From an uncultured Oscillospiraceae bacterium (GTDB taxonomy: Bacteria > Bacillota > Clostridia > Oscillospirales > Acutalibacteraceae): a stretch of 23,256 bases of DNA. Made by a program: the position numbers and the translations under genes. Below the pieces are notes generated by a model that saw nothing but the letters and a program-made list of their open reading frames with translations, was not told the DNA's origin and ran no database searches. Every line of letters begins with the position of its first letter. The stretch's first letter is position 1. Of the stretch, positions 20,647 to 23,256 are shown piece after piece. The stretch is from NCBI GenBank assembly GCA_905192745.1, contig CAJJLZ010000035.1, positions 1-23,256 of the forward strand, given 5' to 3'.

Positions 20647-21384
20647 TCAGATTACAAACCCACCGTTCGGACTGAGCACCTGTCCGGTGATAAAGGACGC
20701 TTCCGGCGAAGCGAGGAAGGCGATCGCCTGGGCGATCTCCCGCGGCGTACCCAGCCGTCCCAGCGGCGTTTCCTCCCGCAGGGAGGCCAGCGTCTCCCCG
20801 TCCAGCGCCGCGTTCATGGCGGTATCCACCACCCCCGGCGCAACGCAGTTCACCCGGATACCGGAGGGGCCGACCTCCTTGGCGAGGGCCTTGGTCATCC
20901 CGATCAGCGCGGCCTTCGCGGTGGAGTAGGCCACCTCGCAGGACGCGCCGGTCAGCCCCCAGACAGAGGAGACCAGAACAATGCTCCCCTCCTTTTTCCG
21001 GATCATACCGGGCAGGACCGCCCGGCAGCAATGGAACGCGCCGTCCACATGGACCCCCATCATCTCCCGCCATTCCTGCGGCGTGAGGTCGGTAAACAAT
21101 CCCTGCCGGGCGATACCGGCGTTGCAGACCAACACGTCCGCTCCGCCGAACCGCCGTTCACAGGCGGCGGCCATCCTCTCCACCTGCTCCCGGTCGGACA
21201 CATCCGCGCCATAGGCCATCACGTCCGCCCCGCGGGCGGTCAGCTCCCGTTCCAGCTCTTCGGCGGCCTCCCGCGAGCGATGGTAATTCAGCAGCACGCG
21301 GCAGCCCCGCTCGGCGAACAGTTCCGCCGCCGCCCGGCCGATGCCGCGGGACGCACCGGTAATCAATACGGTTTTCGCGCCCAT
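20647..21384 (-). CDS. Short-chain dehydrogenase/reductase, FabG-like (possible EF-P 5-aminopentanone reductase)
   Basis: 245 residues, classical SDR. The NAD(P)-binding motif TGASRGIG (9-16) is followed by NAG (88-90), Ser140 in VSS, and Tyr153/Lys157 in YSTAK. The segment VSSVWGLTGASCEVAYSTAKAAL matches the clostridial FabG-like group that automated annotation often calls elongation factor P 5-aminopentanone reductase (YmfI), rather than the fatty-acid enzyme itself. The usual Asn of the catalytic tetrad (VNxxG) reads VHVDG here, with His112 in its place. GGAGG lies 8 bases before the ATG. It is the last gene of the probable mutY - dCMP deaminase - SDR unit (35-base gap upstream). Substrate assignment is uncertain; the class is sure. 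Confidence 0.9.
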   Translation of the reverse strand: MGAKTVLITGASRGIGRAAAELFAERGCRVLLNYHRSREAAEELERELTARGADVMAYGADVSDREQVERMAAACERRFGGADVLVCNAGIARQGLFTDLTPQEWREMMGVHVDGAFHCCRAVLPGMIRKKEGSIVLVSSVWGLTGASCEVAYSTAKAALIGMTKALAKEVGPSGIRVNCVAPGVVDTAMNAALDGETLASLREETPLGRLGTPREIAQAIAFLASPEASFITGQVLSPNGGFVI

Positions 21385-21419
21385 GCGCTTTCCCTCCCTG
21401 CTCTTCCGTTACCGTACCG

Positions 21420-21899
21420 TCACACCTCGAGTGTCACGGTCTTGCCGCCCGGCATATAGGGGCGATAAGCGACCCCCGCCAGCCGGAACATCTTTTTGGA
21501 GGCGACCACCGCGTCGGTATCCGCATACTTGTCCTCGCGGTAAACGACCTCCCGGATACCGGCCTGAATGATCGCTTTGGCGCATTCGTTGCAGGGGAAA
21601 AGGGTGGAATACAGCCGTGCGCCCCGCAGGTCGGCGCCGCCCTGATTCAGGATGGCGTTCAGCTCGGCATGACAGACAAACAGATATTTGGTGGCGAGCG
21701 GATCTCCCTCCCGGTCCCAGGGCATGGAATCGTCACAGCAGCCGGTCGGCATCCCGTTGTAGCCCACCGACAGGATTTTATTCTCCCCGCTGACGATACA
21801 GGCCCCCACCTGTGTGCCGGGGTCCTTGCTCCGCTGGGCGGAAAGCAGCGCGATCCCCATGAAATATTCGTCCCACGACAGATAGCCTTCCCGTTTCAT
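21420..21899 (-). CDS. Deoxycytidylate (dCMP) deaminase
   Basis: 159 residues, zinc-dependent deaminase of the ComEB/dCMP type, which makes dUMP from dCMP for thymidylate synthesis. The zinc site is complete: H77-A-E79 (CHAELNAI; Glu is the proton shuttle) and C103-xx-C106 (PCNECAKAI). The substrate-recognition features of the family are visible (SKDPGTQVGACIV, GYNGMPTGC, TLFPCNECAKAIIQAG). The length is typical. AGGAGG lies 8 bases before the ATG. It lies between mutY (41 bases upstream) and the SDR gene in the same direction, so a nucleotide and DNA-maintenance operon is likely. Confidence 0.93.
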   Translation of the reverse strand: MKREGYLSWDEYFMGIALLSAQRSKDPGTQVGACIVSGENKILSVGYNGMPTGCCDDSMPWDREGDPLATKYLFVCHAELNAILNQGGADLRGARLYSTLFPCNECAKAIIQAGIREVVYREDKYADTDAVVASKKMFRLAGVAYRPYMPGGKTVTLEV

Positions 21900-21940
21900 A
21901 CCAACGTCCTCCTAACAATAATCCAAAGATTCGGCAGCGC

Positions 21941-23026
21941 TCATTCTTTCCCCAGCCATTCCTCCAACCGGGAGGAATAAGGACGGAAGGCCGACGGCAG
22001 GGCGGTCTCCTCCCGCAGACGGCGGGCGTCCGCCCAGATGAAGCCCTCCGGCGGGTCAAAGGCGGGGGTGCGGAGCAGCAGCCCCCGCATATGCCATTCG
22101 ATATGGCTGAAAATATGCTTTCCGTCATTCACCGCTTCCGCGGCGGAAGGCCGCGCCCCCCAGCCCGCGGCGATCGCGGCGGCCTCCTCCGGGGTCAGCC
22201 AGCCGTCGGCGGAGGGCAGCTCCCACATCCCGGCGAGCAGACCGGTTTCCTTCCGGCGGTGGAGAAGCACCCGTCCCTCCGCGATCACGATCAGCACCGT
22301 CCGCCGCTCCACCCGCCGGGCCTTCTTTTCCGCTCGGACGGGCAGCCGCTCGGGATGACCGGTCCGCCGTCCCCGGCATTCCTCCGCCAGAGGGCACTCT
22401 TCGCAGAGCGGACGGGTATTCGGCAGACAGACCGTCTCTCCCAGCTCCATAATCGCCTGATTGAAATCCCCCGGCCGGTCGGCGGGAAGCATCGTACAGA
22501 CCGCCTCCCGCAGCCGTTTCTTTACCGGCGCGCGGGTAATATCCCCATCGTCGTCCAGAAGCCGGGCAGTCACCCGCAGCACATTGCCGTCCACCGCTGG
22601 AACCGGCAGGCCGAACGCCATGGAAGCGATCGCCCCGGCGGTATACTCTCCGATCCCCGGCAGGGCGAGCAGCCGGTCATAGGAGGCGGGCAGTTCCCCG
22701 CCGTATTCGTTCACGATCTGCTTCGCGGCCTTTTGCAGGTTGCGGGCGCGGCTGTAATAGCCCAACCCCTCCCACAGCTTCATCAGCCGCTCCTCCTCCG
22801 CCCCGGCAAGGGCGGAGACGGTGGGAAGCGCCGCCATAAAACGGTCGAAATAGGGCAGCGCCGCCTCGATCCGGGTTTGCTGGAGCATGATCTCCGACAC
22901 CCAGATACGGTAAGGCGTGGCCTCCTCCCGCCAGGGAAAGGCCCGCCGGTGCCGGTTATACCACGCCAATAGCGCCGGCGTCAGGGCCGGCAGAAAGGCG
23001 TCGGACGACGCCGGAATTTCGGACAT
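21941..23026 (-). CDS. mutY: A/G-specific adenine DNA glycosylase MutY
   Basis: 361 residues; removes adenine mispaired with 8-oxoguanine in base-excision repair. The HhH-GPD domain has SEIMLQQTRIEAA with catalytic Glu45, the hairpin LPGIGEYTAGAI (122-133) and catalytic Asp146 in AVDGNVLRV. The [4Fe-4S] ligands are C200, C208, C211 and C217 (C-x7-C-x2-C-x5-C). Residues 240-355 form the NUDIX-like C-terminal domain that reads 8-oxoG, including the HIFSHIEWHM segment. GAGG lies 7 bases before the ATG. It is the first gene of the mutY - dCMP deaminase - SDR unit. A -10-like TACAAT lies 85 bases upstream in the 57-bp repeat. Confidence 0.96.
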   Translation of the reverse strand: MSEIPASSDAFLPALTPALLAWYNRHRRAFPWREEATPYRIWVSEIMLQQTRIEAALPYFDRFMAALPTVSALAGAEEERLMKLWEGLGYYSRARNLQKAAKQIVNEYGGELPASYDRLLALPGIGEYTAGAIASMAFGLPVPAVDGNVLRVTARLLDDDGDITRAPVKKRLREAVCTMLPADRPGDFNQAIMELGETVCLPNTRPLCEECPLAEECRGRRTGHPERLPVRAEKKARRVERRTVLIVIAEGRVLLHRRKETGLLAGMWELPSADGWLTPEEAAAIAAGWGARPSAAEAVNDGKHIFSHIEWHMRGLLLRTPAFDPPEGFIWADARRLREETALPSAFRPYSSRLEEWLGKE

Positions 23027-23110
23027 AGGACATCCTCATTTCTTTTCAAGCCGATTGCGGAGGCCTCGCCCCTTCCCGGGCGGCAGCGGACAGGTTCGTT
23101 CGGTAGATTC

Positions 23111-23167
23111 ATTGTACCATAGCGCCGACTGACCGGATTCTATACCGTCGTTTGCTGGCGGCGCAAT
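23111..23167. repeat. 57-bp interspersed repeat, copy 1
   Basis: 57 bases from ATTGTACCAT to GGCGGCGCAAT, repeated at 23200-23256 with differences only at three adjacent positions (AGC here, GAT there, 23121-23123). Ends pair imperfectly (ATTG/CAAT and GCGCCG/CGGCGC), suggesting a folded element. Read leftwards it contains TGGTACAAT, an extended -10 box (-10 at 23116-23111), which could serve mutY. Confidence 0.85.
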
Positions 23168-23168
23168 T

Positions 23169-23190
23169 GAGAAATGCTCCCGCATTTCTC
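23169..23190. other. Hairpin in the spacer between the 57-bp repeats
   Basis: GAGAAATGC (23169-23177) and GCATTTCTC (23182-23190) form a perfect 9-bp stem with loop TCCC. It occupies most of the 32-base spacer between the two 57-bp repeats. No T-run follows. Confidence 0.7.
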
Positions 23191-23199
23191 CTGAACGGC

Positions 23200-23256
23200 A
23201 TTGTACCATGATGCCGACTGACCGGATTCTATACCGTCGTTTGCTGGCGGCGCAAT
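23200..23256. repeat. 57-bp interspersed repeat, copy 2 (reaches window edge)
   Basis: The second copy, period 89 bases from copy 1, ends exactly at the window boundary. In this copy GAT replaces AGC, so the GCGCCG arm of copy 1 is weakened (ATGCCG), whereas the other 54 bases are identical. The array may continue beyond the window. Confidence 0.85.

Noticed and set aside
23111..23256. 57-bp repeats as a possible CRISPR array
   Set aside because: Only two copies, repeat longer than usual and not exactly conserved, spacer itself a palindrome, no cas gene nearby.

Overview
The window looks like chromosomal DNA of an anaerobic, probably gut-dwelling member of the Firmicutes (Clostridia; the Oscillospiraceae/Ruminococcaceae group is my best guess). 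This is inferred from strong GGAGG ribosome-binding sites, TTGACA/TATAAT promoters, a Na+-translocating decarboxylase pair, Gram-positive sorting-signal anchoring and remnants of Firmicutes conjugative elements. The exact taxon cannot be read from the sequence alone.

Region A (1-10,100) is accessory DNA. It opens with two identical 20-bp palindromic sites, each preceded by a good rightward promoter. The second site overlaps the stop codon of a tyrosine recombinase read leftwards. Next is a decayed SprT-like metallopeptidase gene typical of conjugative elements. A leftward two-gene surface operon follows: a small sortase-anchored protein, translationally coupled (ATGA) to a 1,539-residue secreted protein with four tandem repeats, a calcineurin-like phosphoesterase and a C-terminal DUF6528-like domain. 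Beyond it are IS256 and IS3 transposase wrecks, an intact VOC-family gene, an intact DUF3795 Cys-rich gene, a broken Cys-rich KTR gene (conjugative-element type) and a 19-bp perfect inverted repeat.

Region B (10,100-23,256) is GC-rich, compact and looks like core genome. It starts with tRNA-Leu(GAG), with its own consensus promoter and terminator, and a divergent Na+-dependent NSS-family transporter. Then, all leftward, come a Cys-rich conserved protein, the PcrA/UvrD helicase, the beta and gamma subunits of a Na+-pumping decarboxylase (no alpha subunit in view), a large membrane-anchored protein of unknown function, an endonuclease/exonuclease/phosphatase-fold protein, and a likely operon mutY - dCMP deaminase - SDR reductase. 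The window ends inside a repeat family: two 57-bp copies separated by a 32-bp hairpin-bearing spacer, upstream of mutY.

The items most deserving a second look are the recombinase with its promoter/site pairs, the coupled surface phosphoesterase operon, the 18-bp tandem repeats in the leader of the decarboxylase genes, the Cys-x-Cys protein, and the terminal 57-bp repeats.
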